Source of the DNA: Chitinophagales bacterium
Lineage (GTDB): Bacteria > Bacteroidota > Bacteroidia > Chitinophagales > JADJOU01
Assembly: GCA_016787225.1 (NCBI GenBank)
Contig: JAEUUY010000008.1
Span: 1-64,000, forward strand
Reading direction: 5' to 3'
Length of the DNA: 64,000 nucleotides
Below are positions 9,116 through 17,663 of this stretch, piece by piece. Numbering within the stretch: the first letter of the stretch is position 1; each line of letters begins with the position of its first letter. Made by a program: the position numbers and the translations under genes. The notes under the pieces are model-generated. The model saw nothing but the letters and a program-made list of their open reading frames with translations. It made no database searches and was not told the origin of the DNA.

Positions 9116-9907
9116 ATGAATTTAAAGAGTGTATTGCTTCTTTTCGCTCTCATATTTTATATCATTTTATGTAGTAGATATTACGTTTGTGACATTAAAA
9201 ATCTGTGTCCCGAGTCTGATAGTTCAATTCATGAACAGTCTTTTCCATTAAGGTTTTTTAAGAATTCTCATGCTTATGTTTTAGGAAATTTTGATATTTA
9301 TTCAGATTCTATAATTCAGTTGAGTAAATTCAATAATATTGAAATTGTAGGTTATTATTCTAGTGACGAGGTGAATCATTCTGAATATGAAAATTTAGGT
9401 TTGGCTAGAGCAAATGTCTTAAAACAGCTCCTAATAAATCGTGGACTTGATTCTAATAAAATTAGCGTTTTTAGTCATAGTCAGCAACTTGAATTCACAG
9501 ATAGCTTAAGTATAGCTACTATGGTAGATAAAGCTGTAGAGTTAGATTTAAATAGTGAAGCGGTGCAGATTGTTACCCATCACGGTATTTCGGAGGTTTA
9601 TTTCCCTTCGAACTCAGATAGTGAAATAAAAAGTGAGGTGCTAGAATCTTTTTTGAACGAATTAGTTCAAACATCCATTGGTAAAAAGATAAAATTGGTA
9701 GGGCATACAGATAATCTAGGGGATGAAGAATCGAATCAGATCTTATCCTTAAATAGAACACATACTGTGCGAGATCGTCTGATAAAACTGGGTATACCTG
9801 AAGACAAAATAGAATGCGAGGGAAAAGGTTCAAGTGCCCCTAAGGTAAATAACTCTACACCTGAAAATCGCTCACTAAATAGACGAGTAGAGGTAATTAT
9901 TCTTTAA
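9116..9907 (+). CDS. OmpA-family C-terminal domain protein
   Basis: The 263-residue protein starts with a hydrophobic segment (about 5-20) that could be a membrane anchor or signal peptide. It ends in an OmpA/MotB-like peptidoglycan-binding domain (about 190-263): VGHTDNLGDEESN, an LGIPEDKI turn, a GKG segment and NRRVEVIIL. The N-terminal half (about 75-120; VGYYSSDEV, LGLARANVLKQLLINRGLDSNKI) looks like a second, degenerate copy of the same fold, so the protein may carry tandem OmpA-like modules. Its likely place is the periplasm, bound to the cell wall. It is followed after 21 bases by a membrane helix-hairpin-helix protein and probably forms an operon with it. Confidence 0.8.
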   Translation: MNLKSVLLLFALIFYIILCSRYYVCDIKNLCPESDSSIHEQSFPLRFFKNSHAYVLGNFDIYSDSIIQLSKFNNIEIVGYYSSDEVNHSEYENLGLARANVLKQLLINRGLDSNKISVFSHSQQLEFTDSLSIATMVDKAVELDLNSEAVQIVTHHGISEVYFPSNSDSEIKSEVLESFLNELVQTSIGKKIKLVGHTDNLGDEESNQILSLNRTHTVRDRLIKLGIPEDKIECEGKGSSAPKVNNSTPENRSLNRRVEVIIL

Positions 9908-9928
9908 ATTCATTCAAATTTATTAATT

Positions 9929-10669
9929 ATGATAAAATCATTCCTAATTTTAAATGCTTTTGGACAAAATCTAACGGAGAAATATGACGGAAGCGATGCC
10001 ACGGCCCACATTCTGCTCATGCTTTTAGGTGCTGCCCTTATTGGGTTCTTATTAAGACATTTTATCGGATTTAGAAAGAAAGAATATATCATTGAACAAA
10101 ATTCAAGTTCTAGTGGCTTCGAGACTACAGGTGATTTAGCAGAGCAAATAGAAAGACTTCGATTAGAAATCAATCGATTAAAAGGAGAAACAGATGAATC
10201 TTCACAAGTCTCAGGATTAAAAAGTGCTATTAAGAAAGTCGGTGGTCAAGGTGGAGGCAGCATGAAACCTAAACAAGAAACCACAACTCTTGGAGAAATT
10301 TCTGCCTTAGCTTCACTTAAAAATGCAGAGGTCAAGACTCTAGGAGACCTTGAGTCCAATAAAACCGAAAATGAGAAATCAACACAACCATCTATTAAAA
10401 AGAAAAGTAGCGCTAGCGATGATCTCAAAGTGATAGAAGGTATAGGACCTGCTTTAGAAAAGATGCTCAATGAAAATCAAATATTCACCTATGAACAATT
10501 AGCTAGTAAAACAGTCAGTGAGCTCGATGAATTGCTGGATAAGGCCGGTCCTCGCTTCCGAGTGCATGTGCCTGAAACCTGGCCAGAGCAGGCTGCTCTT
10601 CTAAGAGATGGTAAAACCGACGCCTTCAAAGCACTCACGGAAAAGCTGAAAGGCGGGAGGAGGCTTTAG
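9929..10669 (+). CDS. Membrane-anchored helix-hairpin-helix domain protein
   Basis: The 246-residue protein has one transmembrane segment (about 27-46), a charged linker with a coiled-coil-like stretch (about 70-90), a low-complexity middle, and a C-terminal helix-hairpin-helix domain (about 165-246) with the motif DLKVIEGIGPALEKML followed by a second helical pair. This DUF4332-like/HhH arrangement occurs in Bacteroidota and often sits near OmpA genes, as here. The HhH domain suggests nucleic-acid or protein binding on the cytoplasmic side, but its function is not known to me. The start at 9929 is the first ATG after the preceding stop and leaves the membrane segment intact. Confidence 0.7.
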   Translation: MIKSFLILNAFGQNLTEKYDGSDATAHILLMLLGAALIGFLLRHFIGFRKKEYIIEQNSSSSGFETTGDLAEQIERLRLEINRLKGETDESSQVSGLKSAIKKVGGQGGGSMKPKQETTTLGEISALASLKNAEVKTLGDLESNKTENEKSTQPSIKKKSSASDDLKVIEGIGPALEKMLNENQIFTYEQLASKTVSELDELLDKAGPRFRVHVPETWPEQAALLRDGKTDAFKALTEKLKGGRRL

Positions 10670-10834
10670 TTGTTTAACAAGAGCTGTTTTTCACTCTTTA
10701 TGAATTAAGTGCTAAATTGTCTTCCCAGAGGTTAAACATTAGCGAGAAGACACTAGGAAAGTTGTGTTAATAAATAGAATTTTGTGAATTTGGGGCGCAA
10801 AACTTCAAAACTCCTTCATTATTTTAAAAAATCG

Positions 10835-10842
10835 TAAGTTTG
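10835..10842 (+). promoter_or_regulatory. Candidate -7 promoter element (TAAGTTTG) for the carboxylase gene
   Basis: A TAnnTTTG octamer 21 bases before the ATG at 10864. No clear -33 element. The remainder of the 194-base gap before this gene shows nothing I can identify. Confidence 0.45.
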
Positions 10843-10863
10843 TCTTTTATCGAATATTAAAAG

Positions 10864-12402
10864 ATGAACGCATTTGAAAAACTAGAACATTACAGGAAAC
10901 TCGCTCAGCAAGGAGGAGGAGAGAAACGCATAGAATCTCAGCATAAGAAAGGAAAACTTACTGCACGGGAGCGCATAGAGATACTTCTAGATCCAAGTTC
11001 TTTTGAGGAAATAGGTATGTTTGTTGAGCACCGGTGCACGGATTTCGAAATGCAAAATGAGAAGTATCTCGGAGATGGCGTAGTGACTGGTCATGGGACT
11101 ATTGATGGGCGTTTAGTTTATGTATTTTCTCAAGATTTTACGGTATTCGGAGGTTCACTTTCGGAGACACATGCAGAGAAAATATGTAAAATCATGGATT
11201 TGGCAGTTCAGAATGGATCACCGATTATCGGTTTGAATGATAGCGGAGGTGCGCGTATACAAGAAGGTGTGAGTTCCTTAGGGGGGTATGCAGATATTTT
11301 TTGGAGAAATACCAAAGCCAGTGGCGTGATACCTCAGATATCAGCTATCATGGGGCCATGTGCAGGCGGTGCGGTCTATTCTCCAGCTATTACGGATTTT
11401 ATTTTTATGGTGGAGAAGACCAGTTATATGTTTGTAACAGGTCCTAATGTCGTAAAAACCGTTACCCATGAAGATATCACAAGTGAAGAATTGGGTGGTG
11501 CTGATACCCATTCAGGCATAAGTGGGGTAACTCATTTTAAAGCACCGAATGAGGTTGAGTGTTTAAGCATGATTCGAAAATTGGTAAGTTATCTGCCTCA
11601 GAATTGTGAAGATACAGCTTTTCAAAATGAGTTTAGTATAGGGAATGAGTCGCGAGAAAAACTTGACACGCTCATACCAGCTAGTCCCAATCAGCCATAT
11701 GATATGCACGATGTTATTGAAGGAATCATTGATCAAGATTCTTTTTTTGAAGTTCATAAAGACTGGGCAGAAAATATAATTTGTGGATTTAGTAGAATAG
11801 GTGGACGCAGTGTGGGTATTGTAGCTAACCAACCTAGCAGTTTGGCAGGGGTCTTAGACATTAATTCGAGCAGAAAAGCGGCACGTTTCGTTCGTTTCTG
11901 CGATGCATTTAATATTCCTTTATTGACCCTAGTCGATGTTCCTGGATTTCTTCCAGGTAAAGATCAGGAGTGGCAGGGGATTATCACGAATGGAGCTAAA
12001 TTGCTTTTTGCATTCAGTGAAGCGACAGTTCCGAAAATTACGGTGATAACCAGAAAAGCCTATGGAGGAGCCTACGATGTTATGAATTCTAAACATATTG
12101 GCGCCGATGTTAATTTAGCATGGCCTAGTGCGGAGATAGCGGTCATGGGTGCAAAAGGAGCAGCAGAAATTATATTCAAAAATGAGATTAATGCTTCAAA
12201 TGATAAAGAGGCTACATGGAAAGAAAAAGAAAATGAGTATACAGAAACCTTTGCCAATCCATATAAAGCTGCGGCTAGAGGGTTTATTGATGAAGTTATA
12301 TTTCCTAGAGAAACTCGATTGAAAGTCATAAAAGCATTTACCATGTTAGAAAATAAAGTAGTTAATCTACCTAAGAAAAAGCATGATAATATTCCTCTTT
12401 AG
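10864..12402 (+). CDS. pccB: Acyl-CoA carboxylase beta subunit (propionyl-CoA carboxylase type)
   Basis: The 512-residue product is the carboxyltransferase subunit of a biotin-dependent acyl-CoA carboxylase, which moves CO2 from carboxybiotin to propionyl-CoA or a related acyl-CoA. The family layout is complete: an N-terminal half with the acyl-CoA-binding GGARIQEGV and [13 protein letters not shown] segments, and a C-terminal half with [13 protein letters not shown] and the [15 protein letters not shown] biotin-side motif. Length is typical (about 510-520). The biotin carboxylase/carrier subunit is not in this window, so the exact substrate is inferred from family resemblance. Methylmalonyl-CoA decarboxylase alpha has the same fold and is an alternative. 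It appears to be transcribed alone. Confidence 0.9.
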   Translation: MNAFEKLEHYRKLAQQGGGEKRIESQHKKGKLTARERIEILLDPSSFEEIGMFVEHRCTDFEMQNEKYLGDGVVTGHGTIDGRLVYVFSQDFTVFGGSLSETHAEKICKIMDLAVQNGSPIIGLNDSGGARIQEGVSSLGGYADIFWRNTKASGVIPQISAIMGPCAGGAVYSPAITDFIFMVEKTSYMFVTGPNVVKTVTHEDITSEELGGADTHSGISGVTHFKAPNEVECLSMIRKLVSYLPQNCEDTAFQNEFSIGNESREKLDTLIPASPNQPYDMHDVIEGIIDQDSFFEVHKDWAENIICGFSRIGGRSVGIVANQPSSLAGVLDINSSRKAARFVRFCDAFNIPLLTLVDVPGFLPGKDQEWQGIITNGAKLLFAFSEATVPKITVITRKAYGGAYDVMNSKHIGADVNLAWPSAEIAVMGAKGAAEIIFKNEINASNDKEATWKEKENEYTETFANPYKAAARGFIDEVIFPRETRLKVIKAFTMLENKVVNLPKKKHDNIPL

Positions 12403-12513
12403 ATTTGATTGCTGAATTTTTAATTTAAATATTGTGCGAAATGAATGCATACTTAAAAATACAAAAGCTGCTTCTAACAGCGACCATTCAATATATTAAC
12501 TAACCAATTTTAC

Positions 12514-13299
12514 ATGTACGAATTTCATACAAACACACAATGGTATTACGAAATGCAGACACTAAATGCGGAGAAGTCAGTTATTCCATTTATTGAAGAA
12601 GTATTTCCAGTTAAGGAAGGAATGAAGGTTTTAGAGGTGGGTTGTGCTGAAGGAGGTGTATTAAAGGCATTTATAAAGCGAGGTTGCTATGGAGTAGGTG
12701 TGGAGTTAGATGCTGCGAGATTAGAGAAGGCAAAAGAGTTGAATGCGGAATACATTCAAAATAATCAGGCACAGTTTATAGCCAAGAATATTTATGATTC
12801 AAGTTTTCAATCTGAATTTAATGAACATTTCGATTTAATTATTCTAAAAGATGTCATAGAACATATACATGATCAGGAAAAGGTGATGCCTGTTTTAAAG
12901 CAGTATTTGAAAAAAGGAGGTTGTATTTTCTTTGGTTTCCCACCATTCAATATGCCTTTTGGAGGTCATCAGCAGATTTCTACGAACAAAATCTTCGCCA
13001 CGCTACCTTATTCTCATGTTCTTCCTTGGCCATTGTTTAAATTGCTTCTAAAAATATTAAAAGTGCCTTCTCCGGAGGCCTACATTGAAATAAAAGAAAC
13101 AGGAATATCTACGGCTAGGTTTGAGCGAATAGTGAAAGATACGAATTTAAGCATCATGAATGAAAGGCATTATTTATTCAATCCCATCTATGAGTATAAA
13201 TTCGGACTCAAACCTCGAATTCAATTTTCATTTATTAAAGCGATTCCTCATATACGCGATTTTCTAACTACTTGTGTTTTTTATTTGGTAAGGAAATGA
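12514..13299 (+). CDS. Class I SAM-dependent methyltransferase
   Basis: The 261-residue cytoplasmic protein has the Rossmann-type methyltransferase core. Motif I is VLEVGCAEGGVL (about 42-53), an acidic residue ends strand 2 (GVELDAARLEKA), and the post-core segment has LKDVIEHIHD followed by KKGGCIFFGFPPFNMPFGG. The substrate cannot be deduced; the C-terminal part beyond about residue 160 is helical and may bind it. Its stop overlaps the start of the cytochrome c peroxidase gene by ATGA, so translation is probably coupled. The 110 bases before it hold no recognisable promoter or gene. Confidence 0.8.
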   Translation: MYEFHTNTQWYYEMQTLNAEKSVIPFIEEVFPVKEGMKVLEVGCAEGGVLKAFIKRGCYGVGVELDAARLEKAKELNAEYIQNNQAQFIAKNIYDSSFQSEFNEHFDLIILKDVIEHIHDQEKVMPVLKQYLKKGGCIFFGFPPFNMPFGGHQQISTNKIFATLPYSHVLPWPLFKLLLKILKVPSPEAYIEIKETGISTARFERIVKDTNLSIMNERHYLFNPIYEYKFGLKPRIQFSFIKAIPHIRDFLTTCVFYLVRK

Positions 13300-14294
13300 T
13301 ACGTATTTCTTTTTTGTTTTTTGTAGCAAGTCTTCTGTTTTCATTGAGTTCGAAAACAAGAGTTGAAACTAAAGCAGACTTGGGTAAAAAGTTATTTTTT
13401 GATACGCGTCTTTCGAAGAATAATAAAATTAGCTGTGCTAGCTGTCATAAGCCTGAATTTGCTTTTGCAGATACTTCTGCTGTTAGTCTTGGAGTCTATG
13501 GTCGTGCAGGTAAGCGCAATAGTCCTAGTGTGATGAATATGAATTCAAGGGAAGTGTTTTTTTATGATGGTCGAGCCAAAACACTTGAAGAGCAAGCTAC
13601 ATTTCCTATCCAAGATCATAATGAAATGGATATTCTTTTGGATAATGCTTTTGAGAGAATTATAAACGATAAAATTTATCAAGGCTTATTCAGAAAAGTA
13701 TATAAAGAGAATCCAAGTCGAGTGAATATACTCAATGCAATAGCAGAGTTTGAGCGTACTTTAGAGACCACAAGTCCTTTTGATAAATATATGGGAGGTG
13801 ATGAGAATGCAATTTCTGCCTCCGCTAAAAGAGGACATCAACTATTTCTAGACCAAAAGAATAAGTGCTTTGAGTGCCATTTTTCTCCAGATTTTACCGG
13901 AGATGAGTTTCGAAATATAGGGCTATTTGATGGTAAGAGATACAATGATAGTGGACGATTTCAAATCACAAATGACCCATCAGATTTAGGTAAATTTAAA
14001 GTGCCTGGTTTGCGAAATGTGGCGGTCACTGGACCTTATATGCATGACGGAAGTATGAAAACTCTTAACGAGGTCATTCAGTATTATAATGATATATATT
14101 CAATAGTTTCCAATCCCATTAATGAAGACAGTTTAGTTAAACAGAAGTTGAATTTAACGGAAACAGATATGCTAGATATTGAAAATTTCTTAATTTCGCT
14201 CACAGACCCACAATTTAATCATCTGCTTCATGGAAAAAATTCTCATCATAGGCGAGGAAAGTCTCTGTCAACTTCTAAGAAAAAAGTTAGATAA
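13296..14294 (+). CDS. Di-heme cytochrome c peroxidase (MauG/CcpA family)
   Basis: The 332-residue protein has a signal peptide (about 1-18) and two c-type heme sites, CASCH at residues 47-51 and CFECH at 191-195, in the order usual for bacterial cytochrome c peroxidases. It also has the family segments RAGKRNSPSVMNM and LRNVAVTGPYMHDGSMKTLNE. It should reduce hydrogen peroxide, or act as a MauG-like oxidase, in the periplasm with electrons from a c-type cytochrome. The start at 13296 (ATGA overlap) gives a clean signal peptide; the longer frame from 13272 does not. The basic C-terminal tail (about 20 residues) overlaps the next gene by 65 bases and is probably an incidental read-through of the end of the domain. 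Confidence 0.9.
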   Translation: MIRISFLFFVASLLFSLSSKTRVETKADLGKKLFFDTRLSKNNKISCASCHKPEFAFADTSAVSLGVYGRAGKRNSPSVMNMNSREVFFYDGRAKTLEEQATFPIQDHNEMDILLDNAFERIINDKIYQGLFRKVYKENPSRVNILNAIAEFERTLETTSPFDKYMGGDENAISASAKRGHQLFLDQKNKCFECHFSPDFTGDEFRNIGLFDGKRYNDSGRFQITNDPSDLGKFKVPGLRNVAVTGPYMHDGSMKTLNEVIQYYNDIYSIVSNPINEDSLVKQKLNLTETDMLDIENFLISLTDPQFNHLLHGKNSHHRRGKSLSTSKKKVR

Positions 14295-14883
14295 CAAGGT
14301 TTATGAAATAGAAGTTTCCGATGGGGATGATGAAGAAGACTTCAAAAACTTCGATATCATTTTTGATTTGAATTTTGACGACGATTCTGAGAATTTCCCC
14401 ATTTATGCAGGACTGAGAGATAAGCTCATTTTCTTATCCTCAGTCAAGCAATCGATAGCAGAATCTGCATATATCTATCCAGCAAAAGTTCGCTCACATA
14501 TTTTTGGTATCAATGCTGTAGAATATTATTTAAACACGAATATTATTGAGCTATCAGCTTATCGTAAAAATGAATGGTCAATAGCCTTAGATTTTATGTC
14601 TAAGTTTAATTTAAATGTGATACAAGTAGAGGATGTTGTCGGTATGTTCAGGCCAAGGGTTGATTTTTTAGCTATCAATGAAAAAATTAAATTGCTAAAT
14701 GAGAATATAATTTCATTAGAAAATGATTTTTTTCAAAAAGATTTTCAATTTATTGATAAAATTGGCGTTACTCCTATATTTGAAGTATTAATGGCCATCT
14801 ATGAAGATACAAAAGATGTTTGCTACTTACCCAATACTATGCTTAAGAAAAAATATTTAAGAAATCATAGTTTTGTGAAATGA
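14230..14883 (+). CDS. Degenerate 3-hydroxyacyl-CoA dehydrogenase-like protein
   Basis: The 217-residue protein starts with a Rossmann-like strand (KILIIGEESLCQLL) that lacks the GxGxxG of working dehydrogenases. It then shows echoes of the 3-hydroxyacyl-CoA dehydrogenase family: RSHIFGINAVEYYLNTNIIEL in place of the HFFNP region, and VEDVVGMFRPRVDFLAINE matching the DTPGFIVNR/xxINEA segment. The catalytic histidine context and dinucleotide loop are not conserved, so it may be a non-enzymatic or altered paralogue. It overlaps the preceding peroxidase gene by 65 bases and the next by 4 (ATGA). The assignment rests on a remote resemblance. Confidence 0.55.
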   Translation: MEKILIIGEESLCQLLRKKLDNKVYEIEVSDGDDEEDFKNFDIIFDLNFDDDSENFPIYAGLRDKLIFLSSVKQSIAESAYIYPAKVRSHIFGINAVEYYLNTNIIELSAYRKNEWSIALDFMSKFNLNVIQVEDVVGMFRPRVDFLAINEKIKLLNENIISLENDFFQKDFQFIDKIGVTPIFEVLMAIYEDTKDVCYLPNTMLKKKYLRNHSFVK

Positions 14884-16121
14884 TGCTGATTTATATTCCT
14901 GCTCCTAGTCCAAGAGTGCAATATATCTTCGACTTTGTACTGAAGGAAACTTTGGCTATAGATTATGAATTAACCTCGAATAAAGATTTTTTTAACTCAG
15001 CGGATAACCGTATGAAATGGTCTTATGGGGAATATATTCTTGGACTACCATCTTTGCCAGCGGCTAGGTTATTGTGGGAGACAGATATCCAGCATCAGTC
15101 ATGTCATAAGTTAATCGTAGAAGATTTAGTTGTCATTTTTAAAACGGTAGAATACGATGGCATAGGTTACGATATTTTTGCCTCAATGTTTTATTTGATT
15201 TCGCGTTATGAGGAATACTTACCCTGTGTCAAAGATAAACATGGACGCTACGCCGCTATTCAATCTATTGCCTTTCAGTACGGTTTTCTGGAAACAGCTA
15301 TGGTTAATCGATATATACTATGGTTTGGAAAGTGGCTTCGACACAAATTTTCTGACATTGATTTTAAGCTATCTAGACCCAAAGCCCTCATGACAGTCGA
15401 TATAGATCATCCATTTTATACTCGCGATGTATCTTTAGGTAAATGGTTAAAACGTAGTTTAAAAGAACTTTCTTTTCTAGATGCGAAAGATAAATACGAT
15501 ACAACAGATTATATGCTCGATGTTTTAGGAGATTTAACATCTATATTTTTCATATTATGTCCAGAGCATCCTTCGGAAGTCGATCACCACAATCAAAGGG
15601 ACAGTGAAGCTTTTCGTGCTATGATAGATAAGTTTCAATCCAAAGCCAAAGTAGGACTGCACCCTTCCTACTATGCAGAAGAAAGAGGACTCTTCTCTGA
15701 AGAGTATGATTGGTTATCCAGACTGCATCAGCGACCCATAAAATCTGTTCGTTTTCATTATCTTCGATTTGATGTAGAGACAACTGCTAACGTATTGATT
15801 CGACATGGTATTCAAAATGATTTTTCGCTCGGATATGGCACACATATAGGTTTTCGCACAAGTACGAGTTTGCCATTTTATTTTTTTGATTTAAACAAAA
15901 ATAGAAAGACCCACTTGAAAATATATACCCCATGTATCATGGATAGTATATTCAAGCATCATAGGAAACCAAATTTTCAAGAGCATTTTCAGCAGTTGTA
16001 TGCTGAGGTATTAAATTATGGAGGTGTTTTTATTCCTATCTTTCACAATGACATTATTGCTGAAGATGAGTGGCGACAAAATTTCGAATCGAGTATCGAG
16101 TTAATGAAAAAATTGGTTTAA
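14880..16121 (+). CDS. DUF7033/polysaccharide-deacetylase-like protein
   Basis: The 413-residue cytoplasmic-looking protein matches a Bacteroidota family with an N-terminal DUF7033 part (about 1-160; LIYIPAPSPRVQYIFDF at the start, FYLISRYEEYLP near 105) and a C-terminal NodB-like half. In the latter I see MTVDIDHPFYTRD (about 170-182), a metal-site-like DxDH, and VGLHPSYYA (about 258). A role in cell-surface polysaccharide processing is commonly inferred for the family but has not, as far as I know, been shown, and there is no signal peptide. The start overlaps the previous stop by ATGA; a second ATG directly after it is an equally good start. Confidence 0.7.
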   Translation: MMLIYIPAPSPRVQYIFDFVLKETLAIDYELTSNKDFFNSADNRMKWSYGEYILGLPSLPAARLLWETDIQHQSCHKLIVEDLVVIFKTVEYDGIGYDIFASMFYLISRYEEYLPCVKDKHGRYAAIQSIAFQYGFLETAMVNRYILWFGKWLRHKFSDIDFKLSRPKALMTVDIDHPFYTRDVSLGKWLKRSLKELSFLDAKDKYDTTDYMLDVLGDLTSIFFILCPEHPSEVDHHNQRDSEAFRAMIDKFQSKAKVGLHPSYYAEERGLFSEEYDWLSRLHQRPIKSVRFHYLRFDVETTANVLIRHGIQNDFSLGYGTHIGFRTSTSLPFYFFDLNKNRKTHLKIYTPCIMDSIFKHHRKPNFQEHFQQLYAEVLNYGGVFIPIFHNDIIAEDEWRQNFESSIELMKKLV

Positions 16122-16127
16122 GATAGT

Positions 16128-16715
16128 ATGGTTTTTCTTTTAGATATTGATGGTGTGCTCAATAAATCAGATTATTTTACCACGTCGTATTCGAAAGATT
16201 TCGGTGTAGACCCTCAAATATTTAGTCAGTTCTTTGAATCAGAATTTCCATATACTTTGACAAATGATAAGGATTTGAGTGAGATGTTGCCTACTTTTTT
16301 AAAGATATGGAAATGGGAAAAGTCAGTAGATGAATTTTTAGATTATTGGTTTCGCAATGATGTCAAGCTTGATCGAGAATTACTTTTACTTATAAGACAT
16401 TATAGGCTTTTAGGGTATCGTGTGGGTATCGCATCACAGCAGGAAAGGTGTCGAAAAGAATATTTATTATATAATCAAGGTTTGGACAATGAGTTTGATT
16501 GTTTTTACTTTAGTTGCGATTTAGGATATTTAAAGTCCGAAGCGAACTTTTACAAGGCTATATCGGAAAAAGAGTCGAACCCTATTTATTTATGGGACGA
16601 TACTCCAGCTGTCATAGAAAAGGCTGCACATCATGATTTTCGTGCGTATCTTTATCACGATAATCAAAAACTAAAGCAAGAAATAGAAGTAATTATACAA
16701 CAACATGAATTTTAA
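16128..16715 (+). CDS. HAD-family hydrolase
   Basis: The 195-residue protein carries the haloacid dehalogenase-like motifs: motif I DIDGVLN with nucleophile D6 and acid/base D8, motif II as GIASQQ (S in place of T), a lysine in LKSEANFY, and the acidic motif IV WDDTPA. It should be a cytoplasmic phosphatase, with metabolite substrate unknown. The gene lies 6 bases after the deacetylase-like gene and overlaps the next by 11 bases, so it is embedded in a coupled cluster. Confidence 0.8.
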   Translation: MVFLLDIDGVLNKSDYFTTSYSKDFGVDPQIFSQFFESEFPYTLTNDKDLSEMLPTFLKIWKWEKSVDEFLDYWFRNDVKLDRELLLLIRHYRLLGYRVGIASQQERCRKEYLLYNQGLDNEFDCFYFSCDLGYLKSEANFYKAISEKESNPIYLWDDTPAVIEKAAHHDFRAYLYHDNQKLKQEIEVIIQQHEF

Positions 16716-17568
16716 AGTTCTACACAGTTCCGCAATTAACGCAGCAAAGTGGAACGACTGCGTAGAAAGATATCAGATGGATATTTATGATGAATTTCAT
16801 TTTCTGAATGCTGTTTGTCTAGATAATTGGTATGGTTTTGTATGGGGAGATTATGAGAAGATTCTTCCATTTTATCGCAAAAAGAAGTGGGGAATATTAC
16901 CTTATATATGCATGCCCCCATTTTGTCAAAAGTTTGATAATAGACCATTGAGTGAAGAAGAATGGGAAGGTGCTTGGACTTATCTTAAAAGTAATAATCT
17001 GAAAATCGATTATGCTGTAATGGATAGGAAAGAAGAAAGTGAAGCTATTGAAAAATTTAACTTTGTTTTGGATAAATCGGATAAAAACATAGATCAGATT
17101 AGGGAGAATTATTCTTCATTACTAGTTAAAAATTTGTCGAAAGCGAAAAAGGAGCTTGAATTAAATTTAGAACTCTCTCATGTTGCTCTCGAGTTATTTC
17201 TTGCCAGTTTACCTTTATTTAAAAAATTAGTTTTCAAAAAATATGCGTTAAACTTTTGGAAGTTAAAGTCTAGCCTGTTAAAATACAATTATGCTTTGGA
17301 CAAGGTTGAAAATAAACAGGTGGCTATATTAATGTATGTCCAACTCAAAAATAGAGTTTATTTGCTCTTTCCATATTCCTCTGACGAAGGTAAGAAAATG
17401 CAAGCCATGAGTTTTTTAATCAATTCCATAATAGAACAGAATGAAATAAAAGTTATTGATTTTGAAGGTTCTAGCATAGAGTCCATCGCTAATTTTTATT
17501 CCCAGTTTGGAGCAGAGAAACAATCATTCTGGTCTCTTAACTGGAAATGTCGATTTTTCCCAATATAA
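16705..17568 (+). CDS. FemAB/GNAT-like acyltransferase-fold protein
   Basis: The 287-residue protein resembles a Bacteroidota FemAB-like group. An N-terminal acyltransferase-like half has tryptophan-rich strands (DNWYGFVWGDYEKILPFYRK, then LPYICMPPFCQKFDNR), and a second half contains helical coiled segments and an IDFEGSSIESIANFYSQFGA motif close to the binding region of such proteins. FemAB relatives transfer amino acids or acyl groups in peptidoglycan or surface-polymer synthesis. The substrate here is unknown. It is the last gene of the 12.5-17.6 kb cluster. Confidence 0.6.
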   Translation: MNFKVLHSSAINAAKWNDCVERYQMDIYDEFHFLNAVCLDNWYGFVWGDYEKILPFYRKKKWGILPYICMPPFCQKFDNRPLSEEEWEGAWTYLKSNNLKIDYAVMDRKEESEAIEKFNFVLDKSDKNIDQIRENYSSLLVKNLSKAKKELELNLELSHVALELFLASLPLFKKLVFKKYALNFWKLKSSLLKYNYALDKVENKQVAILMYVQLKNRVYLLFPYSSDEGKKMQAMSFLINSIIEQNEIKVIDFEGSSIESIANFYSQFGAEKQSFWSLNWKCRFFPI

Positions 17569-17593
17569 TCCCTCATTTTTAATATTTTATGAC

Positions 17594-17601
17594 TATCTTT
17601 G
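17594..17601 (+). promoter_or_regulatory. Candidate -7 promoter element (TATCTTTG) of the ribosomal protein S1 gene
   Basis: A TAnnTTTG octamer about 63 bases before the S1 start. The resulting leader of about 55 bases is longer than for most genes here and contains TGGGAATTCATAATATTG, with no obvious structured regulator. Confidence 0.5.
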
Positions 17602-17663
17602 CACTCCCATTTTTAAAAAGTGGGAATTCATAATATTGTTAACCCTTTAAAATTAAACTTGCA

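Noticed and set aside
14230-14294. Frameshift suspected in the 65-base overlap of cytochrome c peroxidase with the next gene
   Set aside because: Both products are complete by family standards: the peroxidase domain ends before the overlap and the next gene has its own plausible start. A real overlap is simpler.
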